Shown here in pieces: positions 45,001-60,000 of a DNA stretch of 64,000 bases; within the stretch, counting starts at the first letter, position 1; each line of letters opens with the position of its first letter. Source of the DNA: Piscicola geometra (taxonomy: Eukaryota; Annelida; Clitellata; Hirudinida; Piscicolidae); NCBI GenBank assembly GCA_943735955.1, contig OX030955.1, positions 12,613,383 through 12,677,382 of the forward strand. Reading direction: 5' to 3'. The translations under genes were made by a program, and so were the position numbers. The notes under the pieces are model-generated. The model was not told where the DNA came from. It was given only the letters and a program-made list of their open reading frames with translations, and made no database searches.

Positions 45001-48000
45001 AACAACAGTGCCGACAACTGCCTCAACAACAGTGCCGACTACTGCATCGACAACAGTGCCGATCACTGCATCGACAACAGTGCCGACCACTGCATCGACA
45101 ACAGTGCCGACTACTGCATCAACAGCAGTGACGACTACTGCATCGACAACAGTGCCGACTACTGCATCAACAACAGTGCCGACAACTGCTTCAACAACAG
45201 TGCCGACTACTGCATCGACAACAGTGCCGACCACTGCATCGACAACAGTGCCGACTACTGCATCAACAACAGTGCAGACTACTGCATCGACAACAGTGCC
45301 GACTACTGCATCAACAGCAGTGACGACTACTGCATCGACAACAGTGCCGACTACTGCATCAACAACAGTGCCGACTACTGCATCGACAACAGTGCCGACC
45401 ACTGCATTAACAACAGTGCCGACTACTGCATCGACAACAGTGCCGACTACTGCATCAACAACAGTGCCGACTACTGCATCGACAACAGTGCCGACACCTG
45501 CATCGACAACAGTGCCGACTATTGCATCAACTACAGGGCCGACTCCTGCATCGACAACAGTGCTGACTACTGCATCAACAACAGTGCCGACTACTGCATC
45601 GACAACAGTGCCGACCACTGCATCGACAACAGTGCCGACTAGTGCATCAACAGCAGTGATGACTATTGCATCGAAAACAGTGCCGACTACTGCATCAACA
45701 ACAGTGCCGACTACTGCATCAACAACAGTGCCGATAACTGCATCGACAACAGTGCCGACTACTGCATCAACAGCAGTGACGACTACTGCATCGACAACAG
45801 TGCCGACTACTGCATCAACAACAGTGCCGACAACTGCCTCAACAACAGTGCCGACTACTGCATCGACAACAGTGCCGATCACTGCATCGACAACAGTGCC
45901 GACCACTGCATCGACAACAGTGCCGACTACTGCATCAACAGCAGTGACGACTACTGCATCGACAACAGTGTCGACTACTGCATCAACAACAGTGCCGACA
46001 ACTGCTTCAACAACAGTGCCGACTACTGCATCGACAACAGTGCCGACCACTGCATCGACAACAGTGCCGACTACTGCATCAACAACAGTGCAGACTACTG
46101 CATCGACAACAGTGCCGACTACTGCATCAACAGCAGTGACGACTACTGCATCGACAACAGTGCCGACTACTGCATCAACAACAGTGCCGACTACTGCATC
46201 GACAACAGTGCCGACCACTGCATTAACAACAGTGCCGACTACTGCATCGACAACAGTGCCGACTACTGCATCAACAACAGTGCCGACTACTGCATCGACA
46301 ACAGTGCCGACTACTGCATCGACAACAGTGCCGACTATTGCATCAACTACAGGGCCGACTCCTGCATCGACAACAGTGCTGACTACTGCATCAACAACAG
46401 TGCCGACTACTGCATCGACAACAGTGCCGACCACTGCATCGACAACAGTGCCGACTAGTGCATCAACAGCAGTGATGACTATTGCATCGACAACAGTGCC
46501 GACTACTGCATCAACAACAGTGCCGACTACTGCATCAACAACAGTGCCGATAACTGCATCGACAACAGTGCCGACTTCTGCATCGACAACAGTGCCGACT
46601 ATTGCATCAACAACAGTGCCGACAACTGCATCGACAACAGTGCCGACCACTGCATCGACAACAGTGCCGACTATTGCATCAACAACAGTGCCGACTACTG
46701 CATCGACAACAGTGCCGACCACTGCATCGACAACAGTGCCGACTACTGCATCAACAACAGTGCCGACTACTGCATTGATAACAGTGCCGACTACTGCATT
46801 GACAACAGTGCCGACTACTGCATCAACAACAGTGCCGACTACTGCATCGACAACAGTGCCGACTACTGCATCAACAACAGTGTCGACTACTGCATTGATA
46901 ACAGTGCCGACTACTGCATTGACAACAGTGCCGACTACTGCATCAACAACAGTGCCGACTACTGCATCGACAACAGTGCCGACTACTGCATCAACAACAG
47001 TGTCGACTATTGCATCAACAACAGTGCCGAGTACTGCATCAACAACAGTGCCGACAACTGCCTCAACAACAGTGCCGACTACTGCATCGACAACAGTGCC
47101 GATCACTGCATCGACAACAGTGCCGACCACTGCATCGACAACAGTGCCGACTACTGCATCAACAGCAGTGACGACTACTGCATCGACAACAGTGCCGACT
47201 ACTGCATCAACAACAGTGCCGACAACTGCTTCAACAACAGTGCCGACTACTGCATCGACAACAGTGCCGACCACTGCATCGACAACAGTGCCGACTACTG
47301 CATCAACAACAGTGCAGACTACTGCATCGACAACAGTGCCGACTACTGCATCAACAGCAGTGACGACTACTGCATCGACAACAGTGCCGACTACTGCATC
47401 AACAACAGTGCCCACTACTGCATCGACAACAGTGCCGACCACTGCATTAACAACAGTGCCGACTACTGCATCGACAACAGTGCCGACTACTGCATCAACA
47501 ACAGTGCCGACTACTGCATCGACAACAGTGCCGACACCTGCATCGACAACAGTGCCGACTATTGCATCAACTACAGGGCCGACTCCTGCATCGACAACAG
47601 TGCCGACTACTGCATCAACAACAGTGCCGACAACTGCCTCAACAACAGTGCCGACTACTGCATCGACAACAGTGCCGATCACTGCATCGACAACAGTGCC
47701 GACCACTGCATCGACAACAGTGCCGACTACTGCATCAACAGCAGTGACGACTACTGCATCGACAACAGTGCCGACTACTGCATCAACAACAGTGCCGACA
47801 ACTGCTTCAACAACAGTGCCGACTACTGCATCGACAACAGTGCCGACCACTGCATCGACAACAGTGCCGACTACTGCATCAACAACAGTGCAGACTACTG
47901 CATCGACAACAGTGCCGACTACTGCATCAACAGCAGTGACGACTACTGCATCGACAACAGTGCCGACTACTGCATCAACAACAGTGCCGACTACTGCATC

Positions 48001-51000
48001 GACAACAGTGCCGACCACTGCATTAACAACAGTGCCGACTACTGCATCGACAACAGTGCCGACTACTGCATCAACAACAGTGCCGACTACTGCATCGACA
48101 ACAGTGCCGACACCTGCATCGACAACAGTGCCGACTATTGCATCAACTACAGGGCCGACTCCTGCATCGACAACAGTGCTGACTACTGCATCAACAACAG
48201 TGCCGACTACTGCATCGACAACAGTGCCGACCACTGCATCGACAACAGTGCCGACTAGTGCATCAACAGCAGTGATGACTATTGCATCGACAACAGTGCC
48301 GACTACTGCATCAACAACAGTGCCGACTACTGCATCAACAACAGTGCCGATAACTGCATCGACAACAGTGCCGACTTCTGCATCGACAACAGTGCCGACT
48401 ATTGCATCAACAACAGTGCCGACAACTGCATCGACAACAGTGCCGACCACTGCATCGACAACAGTGCCGACTACTGCATCAACAACAGTGCCGACTACTG
48501 CATCGACAACAGTGCCGACCACTGCATCGACAACAGTGCCGACTACTGCATCAACAACAGTGCCGACTACTGCATTGATAACAGTGCCGACTACTGCATT
48601 GACAACAGTGCCGACTACTGCATCAACAACAGTGCCGACTACTGCATCGACAACAGTGCCGACTACTGCATCAACAACAGTGTCGACTACTGCATTGATA
48701 ACAGTGCCGACTACTGCATTGACAACAGTGCCGACTACTGCATCAACAACAGTGCCGACTACTGCATCGACAACAGTGCCGACTACTGCATCAACAACAG
48801 TGTCGACTATTGCATCAACAACAGTGCCGAGTACTGCATCAACAACAGTGCCGACAACTGCCTCAACAACAGTGCCGACTACTGCATCGACAACAGTGCC
48901 GATCACTGCATCGACAACAGTGCCGACCACTGCATCGACAACAGTGCCGACTACTGCATCAACAGCAGTGACGACTACTGCATCGACAACAGTGCCGACT
49001 ACTGCATCAACAACAGTGCCGACAACTGCTTCAACAACAGTGCCGACTACTGCATCGACAACAGTGCCGACCACTGCATCGACAACAGTGCCGACTACTG
49101 CATCAACAACAGTGCAGACTACTGCATCGACAACAGTGCCGACTACTGCATCAACAGCAGTGACGACTACTGCATCGACAACAGTGCCGACTATTGCATC
49201 AACAACAGTGCCGACTACTGCATCGACAACAGTGCCGACCACTGCATTAACAACAGTGCCGACTACTGCATCGACAACAGTGCCGACTACTGCATCAACA
49301 ACAGTGCCGACTACTGCATCGACAACAGTGCCGACACCTGCATCGACAACAGTGCCGACTATTGCATCAACTACAGGGCCGACTCCTGCATCGACAACAG
49401 TGCTGACTACTGCATCAACAACAGTGCCGACTACTGCATCGACAACAGTGCCGACCACTGCATCGACAACAGTGCCGACTAGTGCATCAACAGCAGTGAT
49501 GACTATTGCATCGACAACAGTGCCGACTACTGCATCAACAACAGTGCCGACTACTGCATCAACAACAGTGCCGATAACTGCATCGACAACAGTGCCGACT
49601 TCTGCATCGACAACAGTGCCGACTATTGCATCAACAACAGTGCCGACAACTGCATCGACAACAGTGCCGACCACTGCATCGACAACAGTGCCGACTACTG
49701 CATCAACAACAGTGCCGACTACTGCATCGACAACAGTGCCGACTATTGCATCAACTACAGTGCCGACTACTGCATCAACAACAGTGCCGACTACTGCATC
49801 GACAACAGTGCCGACTATTGCATCAACAACAGAGCCGACAACTGCTTCAACAACAGTGCCGACTACTGCATCGACAACAGTTCCGACCATTGCATCGACA
49901 ACAGTGCCGACTACTGCATCGACAACAGTGCCGACTACTGCATCGACAACAGTGCCGACTACTGCATCAACAACAGTGCCGACTATTGCATCGACAACAG
50001 TGCCGACTACTGCATCGACAACAGTGCCGACTACTGCATCGACAACAGTGCCGACTACTGCATCGACAACAGTGCCGACAACTGCATCAACAACAGTGCC
50101 GACTACTGCATCGACAACAGTGCCGTCTACTGCATCGACAACAGTGTCGACAACTGCTTCAACAACAGTGCCGAGTACTGCATCAACAACAGTGCCGACA
50201 ACTGCTTCAACAACAGTGCCGACTACTGCATCGACAACAGTGCCGACCACTGCATCGACAACAGTGCCGACTACTGCATCAACAGCAGTGACGACTACTG
50301 CATCGACAACAGTGCCGACTACTGCATCAACAACAGTGCCGACAACTGCTTCAACAACAGTGCCGACTACTGCATCGACAACAGTGCCGACCACTGCATC
50401 GACAACAGTGCCGACTACTGCATCGACAACAGTGCCGACCACTGCATCGACAACAGTGCCGACTATTGCATCAACTACAGTGCCGACTACTGCTTCAACA
50501 ACAGTGCCAACAACTGCTTCAACAACAGTGCCGACTACTGCATCGACAACAGTGCCGACCACTGCATCGACAACAGTGCCGACTACTGCATCAACAACAG
50601 TGCCGACTACTGCATTGATAACAGTGCCGACTACTGCATTGACAACAGTGCCGACTACTGCATCAACAACAGTGCCGACTACTGCATCGACAACAGTGCC
50701 GACTACTGCATCAACAAGAGTGTCGACTATTGCATTAACAACAGTGCCGAGTACTGCATCAACAACAGTGCCGACAACTGCTTCAACAACAGTGCCGACT
50801 ACTGCATCGACAACAGTGCCGATCACTGCATCGACAACAGTGCCGACCACTGCATCGACAACAGTGCCGACTACTGCATCAACAGCAGTGACGACTACTG
50901 CATCGACAACAGTGCCGACTACTGCATCAACAACAGTGCCGACAACTGCTTCAACAACAGTGCCGACTACTGCATCGACAACAGTGCCGACCACTGCATC

Positions 51001-54000
51001 GACAACAGTGCCGACTACTGCATCAACAACAGTGCAGACTACTGCATCGACAACAGTGCCGACTACTGCATCAACAACAGTGTCGACTACTGCATCGACA
51101 ACAGTGCCGACTACTGCATCGACAACAGTGCCGACTACTGCATTGACAACAGTGCCGACAACTGCATCAACAACAGTGCCGACTACTGCATCGACAACAG
51201 TGCCGACTACTGCATTGACAACAGTGTCGACTATTGCATCAACAACTGTGCCGAGTACTGCATCAACAACAGTGCCGACAACTGCTTCAACAACAGTGCC
51301 GACTACTGCATCGACAACAGTGCCGACCACTGCATCGACAACAGTGCCGACCACTGCATCGACAACAGTGCCGACTACTGCATCAACAGCAGTGACGACT
51401 ACTGCATCGACAACAGTGCCGACTACTGCATCAACAACAGTGCCGACTACTGCATCGACAACAGTGCCGACCACTGCATTAACAACAGTGCCGACTACTG
51501 CATCGACAACAGTGCCGACTACTGCATCGACAACAGTGCCGACCACTGCATCGACAACAGTGCCGACTATTTCATCAACTACAGTGCCGACTACTGCTTC
51601 AACAACAGTGCCGACAACTGCTTCAACTACAGTGCCGACTACTGCATCAACAACAGTGCCGACTACTGCATCGACAACAGTGCCGACTATTGCATCAACT
51701 ACAGTGCCGACTACTGCTTCAACAACAGTGCCGACAACTGCTTCAACAACAGTGCCGACTACTGCATCGACAACAGTGCCGACCACTGCATCGACAACAG
51801 TGCCGACTACTGCATCAACAACAGTTCCGACTACTGCATTGACAACAGTGCCGACTACTGCATCGACAACAGTGCCGACTACTGCATCAACAACAGTGCC
51901 GACTACTGCATCGACAACAGTGCCGACTACTGCATCGACAACAGTGTCGACTATTGCATCAACAACAGTGCCGAGTACTGCATCAACAACAGTGCCGACA
52001 ACTGCTTCAACAACAGTGCCGACTACTGCATCGACAACAGTGCCGACCACTGCATCGACAACAGTGCCGACTACTGCATCGACAACAGTGCCGACCACTG
52101 CATCGACAACAGTGCCGACTATTGCATCATCTACAGTGCCGACTACTGCTTCAACAACAGTGCCGACAACTGCTTCAACAACAGTGCCGACTACTGCATC
52201 GACAACAGTGCCGACCACTGCATCGACAACAGTGCCGACTACTGCATCAACAACAGTGCCGACTACTGCATTGATAACAGTGCCGACTACTGCATTGACA
52301 ACAGTGCCGACTACTGCATCAACAACAGTGCCGACTACTGCATCGACAACAGTGTCGACAACTGCTTCAACAACAGTGCCGAGTACTGCATCAACAACAG
52401 TGCCGACAACTGCTTCAACAACAGTGCCGACTACTGCATCGACAACAGTGCCGACCACTGCATCGACAACAGTGCCGACTACTGCATCAACAGCAGTGAC
52501 GACTACTGCATCGACAACAGTGCCGACTACTGCATCAACAACAGTGCCGACAACTGCTTCAACAACAGTGCCGACTACTGCATCGACAACAGTGCCGACC
52601 ACTGCATCGACAACAGTGCCGACTACTGCATCGACAACAGTGCCGACCACTGCATCGACAACAGTGCCGACTATTGCATCAACTACAGTGCCGACTACTG
52701 CTTCAACAACAGTGCCGACAACTGCTTCAACAACAATGCCGACTACTGCATCGACAACAGTGCCGACCACTGCATCGACAACAGTGCCGACTACTGCATC
52801 AACAACAGTGCCGACTACTGCATTGATAACAGTGCCGACTACTGCATTGACAACAGTGCCGACTACTGCATCAACAACAGTGCCGACTACTGCATCGACA
52901 ACAGTGCCGACTACTGCATCAACAACAGTGTCGACTATTGCATCAACAACAGTGCCGAGTACTGCATCAACAACAGTGCCGACAACTGCTTCAACAACAG
53001 TGCCGACTACTGCATCGACAACAGTGCCGATCACTGCATCAACAACAGTGCCGACCACTGCATCGACAACAGTGCCGACTACTGCATCAACAGCAGTGAC
53101 GACTACTGCATCGACAACAGTGCCGACTACTGCATCAACAACAGTGCCGACAACTGCTTCAAAAACAGTGCCGACTACTGCATCGACAACAGTGCCGACC
53201 ACTGCATCGACAACAGTGCCGACTACTGCATCAACAACAGTGCAGACTACTGCATCGACAACAGTGCCGACTACTGCATCAACAACAGTGTCGACTACTG
53301 CATCGACAACAGTGCCGACTACTGCATCGACAACAGTGCCGACTACTGCATTGACAACAGTGCCGACAACTGCATCAACAACAGTGCCGACTACTGCATC
53401 GACAACAGTGCCGACTACTGCATTGACAACAGTGTCGACTATTGCATCAACAACTGTGCCGAGTACTGCATCAACAACAGTGCCGACAACTGCTTCAACA
53501 ACAGTGCCGACTACTGCATCGACAACAGTGCCGACCACTGCATCGACAACAGTGCCGACCACTGCATCGACAACAGTGCCGACTACTGCATTAACAGCAG
53601 TGACGACTACTGCATCGACAACAGTGCCGACTACTGCATCAACAACAGTGCCGACTACTGCATCGACAACAGTGCCGACCACTGCATTAACAACAGTGCC
53701 GACTACTGCATCGACAACAGTGCCGACTACTGCATCGACAACAGTGCCGACCACTGCATCGACAACAGTGCCGACTATTTCATCAACTACAGTGCCGACT
53801 ACTGCTTCAACAACAGTGCCGACAACTGCTTCAACTACAGTGCCGACTACTGCATCAACAACAGTGCCGACTACTGCATCGACAACAGTGCCGACTACTG
53901 CATCAACAACAGTGCTGACCACTGCATCGACAACAGTGCCGACTATTTCATCAACTACAGTGCCGACTACTGCTTCAACAACAGTGCCGACAACTGCTTC

Positions 54001-57000
54001 AACTACAGTGCCGACTACTGCTTCAACAACAGTGCCGACTACTGCATCAACAACAGTGCTGACCACTGCATCGACAACAGTGCCGACTATTGCATCAACT
54101 ACAGTGCCGACTACTGCTTCAACAACAGTGCCGACAACTGCTTCAACAACAGTGCCGACTACTGCATCGACAACAGTGCCGACCACTGCATCGACAACAG
54201 TGCCGACTACTGCATCAACAACAGTTCCGACTACTGCATTGACAACAGTGCCGACTACTGCATTGACAACAGTGCCGACTACTGCATCAACAACAGTGCC
54301 GACTACTGCATCGACAACAGTGCCGACTACTGCATCGACAACAGTGTCGACTATTGCATCAACAACAGTGCCGAGTACTGCATCAACAACAGTGCCGACA
54401 ACTGCATCGACAACAGTGCCGACCACTGCATCGACAACAGTGCCGACTACTGCATCGACAACAGTGCCGACCACTGCATCGACAACAGTGCCGACTATTG
54501 CATCAACTACAGTGCCGACTACTGCTTCAACAACAGTGCCGACAACTGCTTCAACAACAGTGCCGACTACTGCATCGACAACAGTGCCGACCACTGCATC
54601 GACAACAGTGCCGACTACTGCATCAACAACAGTGCCGACTACTGCATTGATAACAGTGCCGACTACTGCATTGACAACAGTGCCGACTACTGCATCAACA
54701 ACAGTGCCGACTACTGCATCGACAACAGTGCCGACTACTGCATCAACAACAGTGTCGACTATTGCATCAACAACAGTGCCGAGTCCTGCATCAACAACAG
54801 TGCCGACAACTGCCTCAACAACAGTGCCGACTACTGCATCGACAACAGTGCCGATCACTGCATCGACAACAGTGCCGACCACTGCATCGACAACAGTGCC
54901 GACTACTGCATCAACAGCAGTGACGACTACTGCATCGACAACAGTGCCGACTACTGCATCAACAACAGTGCCGACAACTGCTTCAACAACAGTGCCGACT
55001 ACTGCATCGACAACAGTGCCGACCACTGCATCGACAACAGTGCCGACTACTGCATCAACAACAGTGCAGACTACTGCATCGACAACAGTGCCGACTACTG
55101 CATCAACAGCAGTGACGACTACTGCATCGACAACAGTGCCGACTACTGCATCAACAACAGTGCCGACTACTGCATCGACAACAGTGCCGACCACTGCATT
55201 AACAACAGTGCCGACTACTGCATCGACAACAGTGCCGACTACTGCATCAACAACAGTGCCGACTACTGCATCGACAACAGTGCCGACACCTGCATCGACA
55301 ACAGTGCCGACTATTGCATCAACTACAGGGCCGACTCCTGCATCGACAACAGTGCTGACTACTGCATCAACAACAGTGCCGACTACTGCATCGACAACAG
55401 TGCCGACCACTGCATCGACAACAGTGCCGACTAGTGCATCAACAGCAGTGATGACTATTGCATCGACAACAGTGCCGACTACTGCATCAACAACAGTGCC
55501 GACTACTGCATCAACAACAGTGCCGACTACTGCATCGACAACAGTGTCGACTATTGCATCAACAACAGTGCCGAGTACTGCATCGACAACAGTGCCGACC
55601 ACTGCATCGACAACAGTGCCGACTATTGCATCAACTACAGTGCTGACTACTGCTTCAACAACAGTGCCGACAACTGCTTCAACAACAGTGCCGACTACTG
55701 CATCAACAACAGTGCCGACTACTGCATCGACAACAGTGCCGACTACTGCATCGACAACAGTGCCGACTACTGCATCGACAACAGTGCCGACTATTTCATC
55801 AACTACAGTGCCGACTACTGCTTCAACAACAGTGCCGACAACTGCTTCAACTACAGTGCCGACTACTGCTTCAACAACAGTGCCGACTACTGCATCAACA
55901 ACAGTGCTGACCACTGCATCGACAACAGTGTCGACTATTGCATCAACAACAGTGCCGAGTACTGCATCGACAACAGTGCCGACCACTGCATCGACAACAG
56001 TGCAGACTACTGCATCGACAACAGTGCCGACTACTGCATCGACAACAGTGCCGACTATTGCATCAACTACAGTGCCAACTACTGCTTCAACAACAGTGCC
56101 GACAACTGCTTCAACAACAGTGCCGACTACTGCATCGACAACAGTGCCGACCACTGCATCGACAACAGTGCCGACTACTGCATTGACAACAGTGCCGACA
56201 ACTGCATCAACAACAGTGCCGACTACTGCATCGACAACAGTGCCGACTACTGCATCGACAACAGTGTCGACTATTGCATCAACAACAGTGCCGAGTACTG
56301 CATCAACAACAGTGCCGACAACTGCTTCAACAACAGTGCCGACTACTGCATCGACAACAGTGCCGACTACTGCATCGACAACAGTGCCGACTACTGCATC
56401 AACAGCAGTGACGACTACTGCATCGACAACAGTGCCGACTACTGCATCAACAACAGTGCCGACTACTGCATCGACAACAGTGCCGACCACTGCATTAACA
56501 ACAGTGCCGACTACTGCATCGACAACAGTGCCGACTACTGCATCAACAACAGTGCCGACTACTGCATCGACAACAGTGCCGACTACTGCATCGACAACAG
56601 TGCCGACTATTGCATCAACTACAGGGCAGACTCCTGCATCGACAACAGTGCTGACTACTGCATCAACAACAGTGCCGACTACTGCATCAACTACAGTGCC
56701 GACTACTGCATCGACAACAGTGCCGACTACTGCATCGACAACAGTGCCGACTATTGCATCAACTACAGGGCAGACTCCTGCATCGACAACAGTGCTGACT
56801 ACTGCATCAACAACAGTGCCGACTACTGCATCAACTACAGTGCCGACTACTGCTTCAACAACAGTGCCGACAACTGCTTCAACAACAGTGCCGACTACTG
56901 CATCAACAACAGTGCCGACTACTGCATCGACAACAGTGCCGACCACTGCATCGACAACAGTGCCGACTACTGCATCAACAGCAGTGACGACTACTGCATC

Positions 57001-60000
57001 GACAACAGTGCCGACTACTGCATCAACAACAGTGCCGACAACTGCTTCAACAACAGTGCCGACTACTGCATCGACAACAGTGCCGACCACTGCATCGACA
57101 ACAGTGCCGACTACTGCATCAACAACAGTGCAGACTACTGCATCGACAACAGTGCCGACTACTGCATCAACAGCAGTGACGACTACTGCATCGACAACAG
57201 TGCCGACTACTGCATCAACAACAGTGCCGACTACTGCATCGACAACAGTGCCGACCACTGCATTAACAACAGTGCCGACTACTGCATCGACAACAGTGCC
57301 GACTACTGCATCAACAACAGTGCCGACTACTGCATCGACAACAGTGCCGACACCTGCATCGACAACAGTGCCGACTATTGCATCAACTACAGGGCCGACT
57401 CCTGCATCGACAACAGTGCTGACTACTGCATCAACAACAGTGCCGACTACTGCATCGACAACAGTGCCGACCACTGCATCGACAACAGTGCCGACTAGTG
57501 CATCAACAGCAGTGATGACTATTGCATCGACAACAGTGCCGACTACTGCATCAACAACAGTGCCGACTACTGCATCAACAACAGTGCCGACTACTGCATC
57601 GACAACAGTGTCGACTATTGCATCAACAACAGTGCCGAGTACTGCATCGACAACAGTGCCGACCACTGCATCGACAACAGTGCCGACTATTGCATCAACT
57701 ACAGTGCTGACTACTGCTTCAACAACAGTGCCGACAACTGCTTCAACAACAGTGCCGACTACTGCATCAACAACAGTGCCGACTACTGCATCGACAACAG
57801 TGCCGACTACTGCATCGACAACAGTGCCGACTACTGCATCGACAACAGTGCCGACTATTTCATCAACTACAGTGCCGACTACTGCTTCAACAACAGTGCC
57901 GACAACTGCTTCAACTACAGTGCCGACTACTGCTTCAACAACAGTGCCGACTACTGCATCAACAACAGTGCTGACCACTGCATCGACAACAGTGTCGACT
58001 ATTGCATCAACAACAGTGCCGAGTACTGCATCGACAACAGTGCCGACCACTGCATCGACAACAGTGCAGACTACTGCATCGACAACAGTGCCGACTACTG
58101 CATCGACAACAGTGCCGACTATTGCATCAACTACAGTGCCAACTACTGCTTCAACAACAGTGCCGACAACTGCTTCAACAACAGTGCCGACTACTGCATC
58201 GACAACAGTGCCGACCACTGCATCGACAACAGTGCCGACTACTGCATTGACAACAGTGCCGACAACTGCATCAACAACAGTGCCGACTACTGCATCGACA
58301 ACAGTGCCGACTACTGCATCGACAACAGTGTCGACTATTGCATCAACAACAGTGCCGAGTACTGCATCAACAACAGTGCCGACAACTGCTTCAACAACAG
58401 TGCCGACTACTGCATCGACAACAGTGCCGACTACTGCATCGACAACAGTGCCGACTACTGCATCAACAGCAGTGACGACTACTGCATCGACAACAGTGCC
58501 GACTACTGCATCAACAACAGTGCCGACTACTGCATCGACAACAGTGCCGACCACTGCATTAACAACAGTGCCGACTACTGCATCGACAACAGTGCCGACT
58601 ACTGCATCAACAACAGTGCCGACTACTGCATCGACAACAGTGCCGACTACTGCATCGACAACAGTGCCGACTATTGCATCAACTACAGGGCAGACTCCTG
58701 CATCGACAACAGTGCTGACTACTGCATCAACAACAGTGCCGACTACTGCATCAACTACAGTGCCGACTACTGCTTCAACAACAGTGCCGACAACTGCTTC
58801 AACAACAGTGCCGACTACTGCATCAACAACAGTGCCGACTACTGCATCGACAACAGTGCCGACTACTGCATCGACAACAGTGCCGACTACTGCATCGACA
58901 ACAGTGCCGACAACTGCATCAACAACAGTGCCGACTACTGCATCGACAACAGTGCCGACTACTGCATCGACAACAGTGTCGACTATTGCATCAACAACAG
59001 TGCCGAGTACTGCATCGACAACAGTGCCGACCACTGCATCGACAACAGTGCCGACTATTGCATCAACTACAGTGCCAACTACTGCTTCAACAACAGTGCC
59101 GACAACTGCTTCAACAACAGTGCCGACTACTGCATCGACAACAGTGCCGACCACTGCATCGACAACAGTGCCGACTACTGCATTGACAACAGTGCCGACA
59201 ACTGCATCAACAACAGTGCCGACTACTGCATCGACAACAGTGCCGACTACTGCATCGACAACAGTGTCGACTATTGCATCAACAACAGTGCCGAGTACTG
59301 CATCAACAACAGTGCCGACAACTGCTTCAACAACAGTGCCGACTACTGCATCGACAACAGTGCCGACTACTGCATCGACAACAGTGCCGACTACTGCATC
59401 AACAGCAGTGACGACTACTGCATCGACAACAGTGCCGACTACTGCATCAACAACAGTGCCGACTACTGCATCGACAACAGTGCCGACCACTGCATTAACA
59501 ACAGTGCCGACTACTGCATCGACAACAGTGCCGACTACTGCATCAACAACAGTGCCGACTACTGCATCGACAACAGTGCCGACTACTGCATCGACAACAG
59601 TCCTGACTATTGCATCAACTACAGGGCCGACTCCTGCATCGACAACAGTGCTGACTACTGCATCAACAACAGTGCCGACTACTGCATCAACAACAGTGCC
59701 GACTACTGCATCGACAACAGTGCCGACCACTGCATTAACAACAGTGCCGACTACTGCATCGACAACAGTGCCGACTACTGCATCAACAACAGTGCCGACT
59801 ACTGCATCGACAACAGTGCCGACTACTGCATCGACAACAGTGCCGACCACTGCATCGACAACAGTGCCGACTACTGCATCAACAACAGTGCCGACTACTG
59901 CATTGACAACAGTGCCGACTAGTGCATTGACAACAGTGCCGACTACTGCATCGACAACAGTGTCGACTATTGCATCAACAACAGTGCCGAGTACTGCATC

